Positions 1 to 7,014 of a stretch of 10,184 nt of DNA are shown piece by piece. Below the pieces are notes generated by a model. The model did not search any database, was not told the origin of the DNA, and was given only the letters and a program-made list of their open reading frames with translations. The DNA is taken from assembly GCA_025935155.1 (NCBI GenBank), contig JAICVV010000044.1, forward strand, positions 1 to 10,184, given 5' to 3'. Every line of letters starts with the position of its first letter. The first letter of the stretch is position 1. Made by a program: the position numbers and the translations under genes. This DNA comes from Alphaproteobacteria bacterium (GTDB taxonomy: Bacteria > Pseudomonadota > Alphaproteobacteria > Micropepsales > Micropepsaceae).

Positions 1-1
1 T

Positions 2-343
2 TATGCGGCCGGAGAAATGAAGCATGGCCCCATCGCTCTGATCGATGAGAAAATGCCGGTGGTGGTGATCGCGCCCTGCGATCCCCTGTTCGAAAAAACC
101 ATCTCCAACATGCAGGAAGTGATGGCGCGGGGCGGCCGGGTAATTCTGGTGTCCGACAAGCGGGGCATCGGGCAGGCGGGAGACCGCGTGCTGACCAGCA
201 TCGAAGTGCCAGCCGCCGATTGGCTGATCGCGCCGCTGCTCAACGCCATTCCGATGCAGCTGCTTGCGTATCACACGGCGGTTGCCAAGGGCACCGACGT
301 GGACCAGCCCCGCAATCTGGCAAAATCCGTGACAGTCGAGTGA
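2..343 (+). CDS. glmS: Glutamine--fructose-6-phosphate aminotransferase (isomerizing), C-terminal part
   Basis: This is the last 113 codons of GlmS, cut by the left window edge and read in the frame beginning at base 2. GlmS makes glucosamine-6-phosphate from fructose-6-phosphate and glutamine in the cytoplasm, the entry step to peptidoglycan and LPS amino sugars. The fragment is the end of the second SIS (sugar isomerase) domain. It begins at [10 protein letters not shown], whose His (fragment residue 8) matches E. coli His504. It ends with the near-invariant [18 protein letters not shown] tail, whose Lys in LAKS matches catalytic Lys603. The E. coli protein has 112 residues over the same stretch, so the end is intact. 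The glutaminase domain and first SIS domain lie outside the window. rpiA follows after 30 bases on the same strand with no obvious terminator between them. The identification rests on recognition of the conserved tail and is firm. Confidence 0.97.
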   Translation, partial: YAAGEMKHGPIALIDEKMPVVVIAPCDPLFEKTISNMQEVMARGGRVILVSDKRGIGQAGDRVLTSIEVPAADWLIAPLLNAIPMQLLAYHTAVAKGTDVDQPRNLAKSVTVE

Positions 344-373
344 CTGAAGCGCCCGCTCTGCTACAGTCCTCTC

Positions 374-1093
374 ATGGCAGAATCGGACACGGCAACGCTG
401 AAGCGTGTGGCGGCGACGCGGGCGCTGGATTTTGTGCAAACCGGCATGAAGCTGGGGCTTGGCACCGGCACGACGGCGGAAGCATTTCTGGACGTGCTGG
501 CGCCGCGGGTGCGGGGCGGCCTTAATATCATCGCGGCGGCAACCTCCGAACGGACCGCCATCAAGGCGCGCGGCCTTGGCATTCCGATTATCCCGCTCGA
601 GCAAATTGCGCCGCTCGATCTCACCATCGACGGCGCGGATGAAGCAGATCGCGATCTCACGCTCATCAAGGGCGGCGGCGGCGCGCTGCTGCGCGAGAAA
701 ATCGTAGCATCGTCATCGAACCGCATGATTGTGGTGGCGGACGGCTCGAAATTGGCGATGCGGCTCGGCAAGTTTCCGTTGCCGGTCGAGGTGACCGAGT
801 TCGGCCATCCGGTGACGGCCACCCGCATTCGCGCGGTGGTTGCCGGCCTTGGTTACGCAGAATTCCCGATGGTGCTTCGCCAGAAAGATGGCGCAACCTT
901 TAGGACCGACGGTGGCAACGTGATTTACGATTGCGCCTTCGGCAGCATCGGCGACGCGGCAAAGCTCGGTGCTGCGATCAAATCGGTCACAGGCGTGGTG
1001 GAGCATGGCTTGTTCATTGGGCTCGCTACCAGGCTGATCGTTGCCAACAGCGCCGATGACGTGCTGGTTCTGGAGCGTTCACAACATGGCTGA
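374..1093 (+). CDS. rpiA: Ribose-5-phosphate isomerase A
   Basis: RpiA interconverts ribose-5-phosphate and ribulose-5-phosphate in the non-oxidative pentose phosphate pathway (cytoplasm). The 239-residue product is slightly longer than E. coli RpiA (219). All family motifs are present: the phosphate-binding GLGTGTTAE (residues 28-36), TSER (57-60), DGADE (86-90), KGGGGALLREK (99-109) and the C-terminal EHGLF. The residues equivalent to E. coli Asp81, Asp84, Lys94 and Glu103 are Asp86, Asp89, Lys99 and Glu108, a constant offset of five, so the active site is complete. The ATG at 374 is the first usable start after the glmS stop and gives the usual short N-terminal helix. It has no convincing Shine-Dalgarno sequence, so initiation may depend on read-through from glmS or be SD-independent. 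The stop overlaps the start of gor by 8 bases, suggesting co-translation. Confidence 0.97.
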   Translation: MAESDTATLKRVAATRALDFVQTGMKLGLGTGTTAEAFLDVLAPRVRGGLNIIAAATSERTAIKARGLGIPIIPLEQIAPLDLTIDGADEADRDLTLIKGGGGALLREKIVASSSNRMIVVADGSKLAMRLGKFPLPVEVTEFGHPVTATRIRAVVAGLGYAEFPMVLRQKDGATFRTDGGNVIYDCAFGSIGDAAKLGAAIKSVTGVVEHGLFIGLATRLIVANSADDVLVLERSQHG

Positions 1094-2462
1094 CTACAAT
1101 TTCGATCTGTTCGTGATAGGCGGCGGCTCCGGTGGCGTGCGCGCGAGCCGTATGGCCGGCCTGATGGGCAAGCGCGTGGCAATTGCGGAGGAGTACCAGT
1201 TCGGGGGCACCTGCGTGATCCGGGGCTGCATTCCCAAGAAGCTGTTCGTCTACGCGAGCCAGTACGGCGAAGATTTCGAGGACGCCGCCGGTTTCGGCTG
1301 GAGCGTGCCGGAGCGCCACTTCGACTGGACCACGCTGGTCGCCAACAAGGACAAGGAAATCGCGAGGATTTCCGATCTTTACACGCAAAACGTTCTGAAG
1401 GCGGGCGTGGAGATTTTCCTTGAGCGCGCCGAACTGGTGGATGCGCACACCATTCGCCTCAAGAAAAGCGGCCGCACCTTCACGGCGCAATACATCCTGA
1501 TTGCCACGGGCGGCCGTCCCTCGAACGAAACGCTAGCCATTCCCGGTGTCGAGCACGGTATCTCATCGAACGAGGCCTTTTACCTGAAGCAGTTGCCGCG
1601 GCGTGTCATTGTAGTTGGCGGTGGGTACATCGCGGTTGAATTTGCGCACATTTTTCATGGGCTGGGTTGCGACACCACGCTCGTCTATCGTGGCGACAGG
1701 GTGCTCCGCGGGTTCGACGACGATTTGCGCAACTGCCTGATGGCGGAGATGCAGAGGAATGGCTTGCGCGTCCTTTGCCACCGAAACTTCACGCGTATCG
1801 ACAAAGGCGACGGCGCCCTGTTCGCATTGACGGATCACAATGAAGTCCTGGAAGCCGATCAGATTCTTCTGGCCGTGGGCCGCCGCCCGAATACCGATGG
1901 CCTTGGCCTGGAAGAAGCCGGTGTCGCTCTGGGCGAGAAAGGCGATGTGAAGGTCGACAAATATTCGCGCAGCAGCGTGCCGCACATTTTCGCCATCGGG
2001 GATGTTACCAACCGGCTGCAGCTGACTCCGGTCGCTATTCACGATGCGATGTGCTTCGTCCGCACGGTGTTCGAGGACACCCCCACACCGGTCGATCATC
2101 ATCTGGTGCCGACCGCAGTGTTCAGCCGGCCGGAAATCGCCAGTGTCGGGTTAACCGAAGCGAGGGCGCTTGAGGCGGGCTATGGCATCGATGTCTATCG
2201 GTCCACCTTCAAGCCGCTGAAGCACACGCTGTCAGGCCGCGACACGCGCTCGCAGTTCAAGCTGGTGGTGGATTCTGCGACGGACAAAATCCTTGGTTGC
2301 CACATCTTCGGCTTCGATGCCGCGGAGATCGTCCAGATCGTCGCGGTGGCGCTAAAGATGGGTGCGACGAAGGCGCAATTCGACGCCACCGTGGCGCTGC
2401 ATCCCACAGCCGCCGAAGAACTCGTCACCATGCGAGAGAAAAGCTACTCCAAATCTCCGTGA
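1086..2462 (+). CDS. gor: Glutathione-disulfide reductase
   Basis: This 458-residue FAD enzyme reduces glutathione disulfide with NADPH in the cytoplasm. The N-terminal FAD fold has GGGSGG (residues 12-17), followed by the redox pair Cys43/Cys48 in GGTCVIRGCIPKK. The NADPH fold has VVGGGYIAVEF (from residue 176), followed by Arg202 and Arg208 in the YRGDRVLR segment, six residues apart. This is the spacing of the NADP-selective Arg198/Arg204 in E. coli Gor and argues against lipoamide dehydrogenase. The second FAD motif AIGD is at about 303-306. The dimer domain ends with HPTAAEE, giving the catalytic His439/Glu444 pair. An in-frame ATG at 1041 would add 15 residues inside rpiA. The ATG at 1086 is preferred because it gives the normal family N-terminus (MADYNFDLFVIGGG) and has GGAG at 1072-1075 ten bases upstream. 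The start overlaps the end of rpiA. Confidence 0.96.
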   Translation: MADYNFDLFVIGGGSGGVRASRMAGLMGKRVAIAEEYQFGGTCVIRGCIPKKLFVYASQYGEDFEDAAGFGWSVPERHFDWTTLVANKDKEIARISDLYTQNVLKAGVEIFLERAELVDAHTIRLKKSGRTFTAQYILIATGGRPSNETLAIPGVEHGISSNEAFYLKQLPRRVIVVGGGYIAVEFAHIFHGLGCDTTLVYRGDRVLRGFDDDLRNCLMAEMQRNGLRVLCHRNFTRIDKGDGALFALTDHNEVLEADQILLAVGRRPNTDGLGLEEAGVALGEKGDVKVDKYSRSSVPHIFAIGDVTNRLQLTPVAIHDAMCFVRTVFEDTPTPVDHHLVPTAVFSRPEIASVGLTEARALEAGYGIDVYRSTFKPLKHTLSGRDTRSQFKLVVDSATDKILGCHIFGFDAAEIVQIVAVALKMGATKAQFDATVALHPTAAEELVTMREKSYSKSP

Positions 2463-2530
2463 ACGCCCGATTTACCGCATTCCGGCCTTAGCGCTGGCGC
2501 AAGCACTGCCGCTCGCCTATATCGGCGTCA

Positions 2531-2536
2531 AAGGAG
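2531..2536 (+). promoter_or_regulatory. Ribosome binding site that fixes the DAHP synthase start
   Basis: AAGGAG is a near-perfect Shine-Dalgarno core, 9 bases before the GTG at 2546 and only 3 bases before the in-frame TTG at 2540. The spacing selects GTG 2546 as the start codon. Confidence 0.75.
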
Positions 2537-2545
2537 ATATTGTTC

Positions 2546-3925
2546 GTGCCGCAGCCCTGGAGCCCTTCAAGCTGGCGCAGCAAGCCCGTTAGCCAGATGC
2601 CAGAATATCCGGATGCGGCCGCGTTGGCGCAGGTCGAAACCCGGCTGAAGTCGCACCCGCCGCTGGTGTTCGCTGGCGAAGCGCGCAACCTCACGGCGGC
2701 GCTGGCGCGCGTGTGCGAAGGCAAAGCTTTTCTGTTGCAGGGCGGGGACTGCGCGGAGAGTTTCGCGGAGTTTCATCCCGACAATATCCGCGATACTTTC
2801 CGCGTGCTGCTGCAAATGGCGATCGTGCTCACGTTCGGCGCCGCCTTGCCGATCGTGAAACTCGGCCGCATCGCGGGCCAGTTCGCAAAGCCGCGCAGCG
2901 AGGAAACTGAGACGCGCGAGGGCATCACGTTGCCCTCTTATCGCGGCGACAACATCAACGGCATCGAGTTCACGGAAGAAGGCCGCACCCCCGATCCCAA
3001 CCGGCTGATGCAGGGCTATGCGCAATCGGCGGCCACGCTCAATCTGCTGCGGGCATTCGCCAGTGGTGGTTACGCCGACCTGCACAATGTGCATCGCTGG
3101 ACCTTGGGATTCATCGCTGGATCCCCGGCAGGCAAACGTTACAAGGCATTGGCGGAGCGAATCAGCGAAACGCTGGATTTCATGGAAGCGTGCGGATTGA
3201 CGCCCGAAGCTATTCCGCAGCTGCGCGGCACCAGCTTCTACACCAGCCACGAAGCACTTTTTCTGAATTACGAGCAGGCGCTGACGCGCATCGATTCCAC
3301 CAGCGGCGAGTGGTACGACACCAGCGCCCATTTCCTCTGGATCGGCGACCGCACGCGCGATCCGGATGGCGCGCATGTGGAATTCTGCCGCGGCGTCAAA
3401 AATCCGCTCGGCCTGAAATGCGGCCCGTCGATGACGGAACAGCATCTGCTGAAGCTGCTCGTCACGCTCAATCCGGAGAACAAACCCGGGCGGCTCACGC
3501 TCATCTGCCGCTTCGGGGCGGATGCAGTCGCCGAGAAACTGCCGCGGCTCATCCGCGCCGTGCGGCGGGAAGGCGCCAATGTGGTGTGGTCCTGCGATCC
3601 CATGCACGGCAACACGATCAAAAGCCAGGTTGGCATCAAGACGCGATCCTTCGATCGCATCCTGGAAGAAGTGAAAGCGTTCTTCGACGTCCATCGCGCG
3701 GAGGGCACGCATGCGGGCGGCGTACATTTCGAAATGACGGGACAGAACGTCACCGAGTGCCTGGGCGGCGCGCAAGCCATCTCAGAGGAGGATCTGGCCC
3801 ACCGCTATCACACCCATTGCGATCCGCGTCTCAATGCCAGCCAGGCGCTGGAGCTTGCTTTCCTGATGGCCGAAAGCCTGCGCGCCGAGCGCATGAAGGA
3901 TGGCAAGTTGGCAGCAAATGCCTGA
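2546..3925 (+). CDS. aroG: 3-deoxy-7-phosphoheptulonate (DAHP) synthase, class II
   Basis: This enzyme condenses phosphoenolpyruvate with erythrose-4-phosphate, the first step of the shikimate pathway to aromatic amino acids. The 459-residue product belongs to the class II (plant/Mycobacterium-type) family, not the short E. coli AroFGH family. Visible motifs include [84 protein letters not shown] and [11 protein letters not shown]. Cys69, His354, Glu396 and Asp426 match the metal ligands Cys87, His369, Glu411 and Asp441 of the M. tuberculosis enzyme, so it should be active. The GTG start is chosen from the AAGGAG at 2531-2536 and gives an N-terminus leading into [10 protein letters not shown], normal for the family. 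It lies 83 bases after gor. Its substrate erythrose-4-phosphate comes from the pentose phosphate pathway, a loose functional link to rpiA. The gene name is by family convention; aroF or aroH labels are also used. Confidence 0.96.
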   Translation: MPQPWSPSSWRSKPVSQMPEYPDAAALAQVETRLKSHPPLVFAGEARNLTAALARVCEGKAFLLQGGDCAESFAEFHPDNIRDTFRVLLQMAIVLTFGAALPIVKLGRIAGQFAKPRSEETETREGITLPSYRGDNINGIEFTEEGRTPDPNRLMQGYAQSAATLNLLRAFASGGYADLHNVHRWTLGFIAGSPAGKRYKALAERISETLDFMEACGLTPEAIPQLRGTSFYTSHEALFLNYEQALTRIDSTSGEWYDTSAHFLWIGDRTRDPDGAHVEFCRGVKNPLGLKCGPSMTEQHLLKLLVTLNPENKPGRLTLICRFGADAVAEKLPRLIRAVRREGANVVWSCDPMHGNTIKSQVGIKTRSFDRILEEVKAFFDVHRAEGTHAGGVHFEMTGQNVTECLGGAQAISEEDLAHRYHTHCDPRLNASQALELAFLMAESLRAERMKDGKLAANA

Positions 3926-3958
3926 ACAATAGCTGGGCGATTCGGGGGAGGGGAACGC

Positions 3959-4690
3959 ATGGGCGTCGCGCGGCTTCTCGCCAAAGGCTGGTTGGTAATC
4001 TGCCTGTTCGCCGCCGGTCATGCGCTGGTGCGCGCGTTGAGCAGCCATGTGCCTGCTGTTCCGGCGCTGGAAGGCGTCGCAATTCCGATGCTGCTGTTCG
4101 GGGCGATGGGATTTCTCTTCATTGCTGGCTACGGGCTTTCCAGCGGCCACCTGCTGTCGCGCTTCAAACCGATGCATTTCGCGCCGGGCTTCGACGAGAT
4201 CGTCTTCATTCTCTTCGTGCTGCTGAGTTTCCTCATTGAAGTCGCACCGCATCATCTCTCATCCGGAATCCTGAATGCTCTGGAAACGGCCATCCGCTTT
4301 GCGGTGCCGGGGCAGCGCGCCCTTGAGGAGAATCTGGCTCGCTGTAACCTGGATGGCGGCCGAACGTTTTCCGCTGCCGTGGCTTGGCTTCTTGGTTTTG
4401 TGTTTCTTGGCTCGGCCATTTCGCGCTTGCGGATGGCGGCGGCGCTGGTGCGGCTGGAGCGGAAGCGCCGCATCGAGCCACTTGGGGCACAGGGCATTGC
4501 GCTGGTTCTTGGCGTCGCCGGCGTGGCGGGCATCCAGCTCCTGTTTATGGGAACGCTGTACCGGTGGATCTCCTGCAGCCTGCTGGGCGACATAACCGGG
4601 GCGCTGCTGATCGGCGTAGCGCCCCTGCTGCTGGCCTATCTGATTTTTGCAGCGCTCACCAATCTGCTGGCCACACATCCGGAAGATTGA
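3959..4690 (+). CDS. Uncharacterised inner-membrane protein with six predicted transmembrane segments
   Basis: I do not recognise this 243-residue protein. Hydrophobic stretches suggest six membrane spans at about residues 8-28, 41-60, 79-97, 137-155, 179-200 and 212-236. The basic segments 66-70 and 156-171 (many Arg/Lys) fall on the same side as both termini, giving a consistent N-in, C-in topology by the positive-inside rule. The largest outside loop (about 98-136) contains Glu, Arg and one Cys. There is no signal peptide, no nucleotide-binding motif and no obvious catalytic signature. The ATG at 3959 follows a strong purine-rich tract, GGGGGAGGGGA at 3944-3954, and lies 33 bases after the DAHP synthase stop, so it is probably co-transcribed with that gene. 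Its stop is 3 bases from the end of the convergent transporter gene. It is judged a real gene from the ribosome binding site, its placement and the coherent membrane topology. Function is unknown. Confidence 0.8.
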   Translation: MGVARLLAKGWLVICLFAAGHALVRALSSHVPAVPALEGVAIPMLLFGAMGFLFIAGYGLSSGHLLSRFKPMHFAPGFDEIVFILFVLLSFLIEVAPHHLSSGILNALETAIRFAVPGQRALEENLARCNLDGGRTFSAAVAWLLGFVFLGSAISRLRMAAALVRLERKRRIEPLGAQGIALVLGVAGVAGIQLLFMGTLYRWISCSLLGDITGALLIGVAPLLLAYLIFAALTNLLATHPED

Positions 4691-4708
4691 TCGTCACCGG
4701 ATTTTCTT
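4677..4708. terminator. Inverted repeat at the convergent gene junction, possible terminator
   Basis: ATCCGG at 4677-4682 and CCGGAT at 4697-4702 form a perfect 6-bp stem around a 14-base loop. On the plus strand it is followed by a T-rich run, TTTTCTT (4702-4708). The stop codons of both convergent genes (4688-4690 on plus, 4694-4696 on minus) lie in the loop. The position fits a terminator for the left operon. The stem is short and the loop large, and the minus side lacks a T run, so it would be weak for the right operon. Confidence 0.4.
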
Positions 4709-6232
4709 CGCCAGCCATTTTGCCGCGTGTTCCGGCGTGCGCTTGTCCCGATCCACCATCAGGTTGGCCTGCTGCATCAATGAGAGGTTGAGTTTGCCAA
4801 TCAGCGGCTGCAAGGCCGCAATCAGCTTCGCATCGTGCATGCGCTTCCGTGAAATCAGAAGAATGGCATCGTAAGGTGGCAACGCAGATTTGGGATCGGA
4901 CAGCAGCGTCAAATTGTATTGTGCAATGCGCCCGTCGCTGGAGAAGGCCGCGATCACGTCCACGTCGCCGTCCTGCAACGCGCGATACATGAAGGTCGGT
5001 TGATAACTCCGCTGCGCCAGAAAGTCGATGCCGTAGGCGTTCACAACTTTCGCCCATTCCGGCCGCGAGAAAAACTCGTAGTCGCCACCAATTCTCAAAT
5101 GTGGCGCGTGGAGAGCGAGGTCGGCGAGGGTATGAATGCCGAGTGCTTTGGCGCGGTCGCTACGCATGGCGAGCACATAGGCGTTCTCAAAACCCAGCGC
5201 TCCCAGATCGAGAATGCCGTATTTCGCAGCGAGCCATTGCGCGGTCTGCCGCAACACTTCGGCGCGTCCCGGTGAGTCATCGCGGTGCATCTGGTTGGCC
5301 CAGATGGTTCCGGAATAATCGACGTAGATATCGATATCATTGGCAGCCAACGCGCGAAAAATAATGGTGGAACCCAGATCGCTGCGAGAGGTGGCGGAGA
5401 TGCCGGCCTGCGCAAGGCGGTCCCCAATGAGCGCGCTGAGGGTATACTGTTCGTCGAAATTTTTGGCACCGATCACGACTTGCCGTTCGGCAGCGCCGCT
5501 GAGCGGATAAAGGCTGGCAAGCACTATGACCGAAACACTCGCAGCCGCTGCCATTATGCGGAATTTCGATCGCAGCGCGAAACCCCTCTCCGCGAGCGCC
5601 AGCAACCGATCGACAGCAAGCGCCAGCGTTGCCGCTGCAACGCAGCCGAACAACACGAACACCCAGTTCTCGGTCTGCAGGCCGGTGAAGATGTAATTCC
5701 CGAGGCTCGTCTGGCCAACCGGCGTGGAAAGCGTTGCTGTCCCGATTACCCACACGGCAGCAATGCGGATGCCAGCCATGATCACTGGCGCGGCCAGCGG
5801 CAGTTCAACAAGCCACAGCGATTGCCACGCGGTCATGCCGACCGCGCGTGCAGCCGTCCTCACAGTAGCGTCGAGGCCGGTCAATCCTGCAACGGTGTTT
5901 CGCAGGATCGGCAGCATCGAATAGAGCGTCAGCGCGAGAAGAGGGGGCAAAAAGCCCAGCGCGGGAATACGCAAGCCGATAGCGGGCATGGTGACGGAGG
6001 AAAGTGCAAGCAGGATCGGATAGAACAGCGCCAGCAGCGCGAGGCCCGGAATCGTCTGGATGATGTTAGCGATGGACAGCACCGGCTCTCGAAGGACGCG
6101 CGAGCCCGTCGCTACAATTGCCAAAGGAAGACTGATGCCGGTTCCCAGCAGAATGGCCGAAACGCTGAGCAGCACGTGCTGGCTGAGGTATTCGGGCAGA
6201 ACGGCCCATGCTGCCGCCAAGCTACTGTTCAC
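4694..6232 (-). CDS. Osmoprotectant-type ABC transporter: permease fused to substrate-binding domain (ProWX/OpuC/EgtU-like)
   Basis: This 512-residue inner-membrane protein joins two ABC importer parts. Residues 1-215 are a ProW/OpuCB-type permease with several hydrophobic spans, an NIIQTIPGLALL segment (56-67) and the EAA-type coupling loop AARAVGMTAWQ..ELPLAAP (127-149). A further span at about 226-245 carries the C-terminal binding domain (OpuAC type) to the periplasm. That domain starts VVIGAKNFDEQYTLS (252-266) and has DLGSTIIFRAL (285-295), DIYVDYSGTIW (301-311), SSDGRI (431-436) and LPPYDAILL (451-459), all typical of OpuCC/OsmF/YehZ-like binders of quaternary amines. Tyr263, Tyr303, Tyr306, Trp311, Tyr385, Trp393, Tyr410 and Tyr416 are candidates for an aromatic cage. 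The GTG at 6232 is chosen because it overlaps the ATPase stop as GTGA and gives a normal permease N-terminus; the open frame extends to 6346 only inside the ATPase gene. The same fusion occurs in Helicobacter ProWX (HP0818), identified as ergothioneine transporter EgtU. The substrate here could also be glycine betaine, choline or another betaine. Confidence 0.92.
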   Translation of the reverse strand: MNSSLAAAWAVLPEYLSQHVLLSVSAILLGTGISLPLAIVATGSRVLREPVLSIANIIQTIPGLALLALFYPILLALSSVTMPAIGLRIPALGFLPPLLALTLYSMLPILRNTVAGLTGLDATVRTAARAVGMTAWQSLWLVELPLAAPVIMAGIRIAAVWVIGTATLSTPVGQTSLGNYIFTGLQTENWVFVLFGCVAAATLALAVDRLLALAERGFALRSKFRIMAAAASVSVIVLASLYPLSGAAERQVVIGAKNFDEQYTLSALIGDRLAQAGISATSRSDLGSTIIFRALAANDIDIYVDYSGTIWANQMHRDDSPGRAEVLRQTAQWLAAKYGILDLGALGFENAYVLAMRSDRAKALGIHTLADLALHAPHLRIGGDYEFFSRPEWAKVVNAYGIDFLAQRSYQPTFMYRALQDGDVDVIAAFSSDGRIAQYNLTLLSDPKSALPPYDAILLISRKRMHDAKLIAALQPLIGKLNLSLMQQANLMVDRDKRTPEHAAKWLAKKIR

Positions 6233-6993
6233 GGCGCAACACTCAACATCTCCGCAAGGCGTGTGGCGCGGCGGCGTGGGGTTTCGATCATCTCCCGTAC
6301 GAACGCGTCTACGGGCGCACTCATCAGCTGCGCCGGCGTTCCGCACTGCACGATTCCGCCATCGCGCATCACCGCAATGCGGTCTGCCAGCAGCAATCCT
6401 TCGGTCATGTCGTGCGTGACAAGCACAGTGGTGAGTCCAAGGCGCTCATGGATGCTGCGAACCTCTGCGCCCAACTCATCGCGGACAAGCGGATCGAGCG
6501 CTCCGAACGGTTCGTCCATCAGAAGGATTTTCGGCTCTGCCGCCAAGGCGCGCGCCACACCGACACGCTGCTGCTCGCCGCCCGAAAGCTCGCGCGGATA
6601 ACGCGCGGCGTAACGCTCGGGCGCAAGGCGCACCAGATGCAGCAATTCCTGCGCGCGTTCTGCAATCCGGTCGCGCTCCCAGCCCAGCAGGCGCGGCGTA
6701 ATGCCGAGATTTTCGGCGACGGTGAGGTGCGGAAACAGTCCGATGCCCTGAAACACGAACCCGATGTGGCGCCGAAGCTCGGCCGGGCTGGTGTGCGCGA
6801 TGTTCTCGCCATCGATTTCGATAACGCCGGCAGACGGTTCGATAAGGCGGTTGACGAGGGAAAGCGCCGTGCTTTTTCCGGAGCCGGACGGCCCGATCAA
6901 CACGAGAAATTCCCGCGCATCGATGTCCAGCGACAGGCCGCGCACGGCGGTGCCGTTTTTGTATGTCTTGCTCACACGATCGAAGCGAATCAT
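6229..6993 (-). CDS. ABC transporter ATP-binding protein, osmoprotectant type (ProV/OpuCA/EgtV-like)
   Basis: This 254-residue cytoplasmic ATPase powers the fused permease/binder encoded next. All ABC motifs are intact: Walker A GPSGSGKST (residues 34-42), Q-loop Gln82 in VFQGIGLFPH, signature LSGGEQQR (136-143), Walker B ILLMDEP (156-162), D-loop ALD and H-loop His194 in LVTHD. The FQGIGLFPHLTVAEN segment is characteristic of the OpuCA/OsmV branch. The protein ends soon after the ABC core (last residues EMLSVAP), so it lacks the C-terminal CBS domains by which OpuA/OpuC-type ATPases sense ionic strength; direct osmotic gating by this subunit is therefore less likely. The ATG at 6993 has no clear Shine-Dalgarno sequence, but the upstream receptor gene stops just 21 bases before it. 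Its own stop overlaps the permease start by 4 bases (GTGA), indicating translational coupling. Confidence 0.95.
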   Translation of the reverse strand: MIRFDRVSKTYKNGTAVRGLSLDIDAREFLVLIGPSGSGKSTALSLVNRLIEPSAGVIEIDGENIAHTSPAELRRHIGFVFQGIGLFPHLTVAENLGITPRLLGWERDRIAERAQELLHLVRLAPERYAARYPRELSGGEQQRVGVARALAAEPKILLMDEPFGALDPLVRDELGAEVRSIHERLGLTTVLVTHDMTEGLLLADRIAVMRDGGIVQCGTPAQLMSAPVDAFVREMIETPRRRATRLAEMLSVAP

Positions 6994-7014
6994 GGCGCGG
7001 CAGGTCTCGAATGC

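Noticed and set aside
333..368. CAGTC/GACTG short inverted repeats around the glmS stop, repeated again as CAGTC at 364-368
   Set aside because: Only 5-bp stems with no following T run; too short to support a terminator or regulatory hairpin.
2495..2523. Possible promoter upstream of DAHP synthase (TGGCGC, then TATATC after 17 bases)
   Set aside because: The -10-like element is fair but the -35 match is poor, and such matches are frequent by chance; nothing else supports it.
2567..3775. 402-codon open frame on the minus strand opposite the DAHP synthase gene
   Set aside because: It lies entirely antisense to a gene with complete family motifs, its translation has no recognisable domain, and such long shadows are common in GC-rich coding sequence.
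3190..4239. 349-codon plus-strand open frame overlapping DAHP synthase and the membrane protein
   Set aside because: Arg/His/Ala-rich low-information translation crossing two supported genes and the spacer between them.
5285..6601. 438-codon open frame on the plus strand opposite the permease/binder and ATPase genes
   Set aside because: It spans two well-supported antisense genes and their overlap; its composition is rich in Arg, Gln and Ala with no domain, as expected of a shadow frame.
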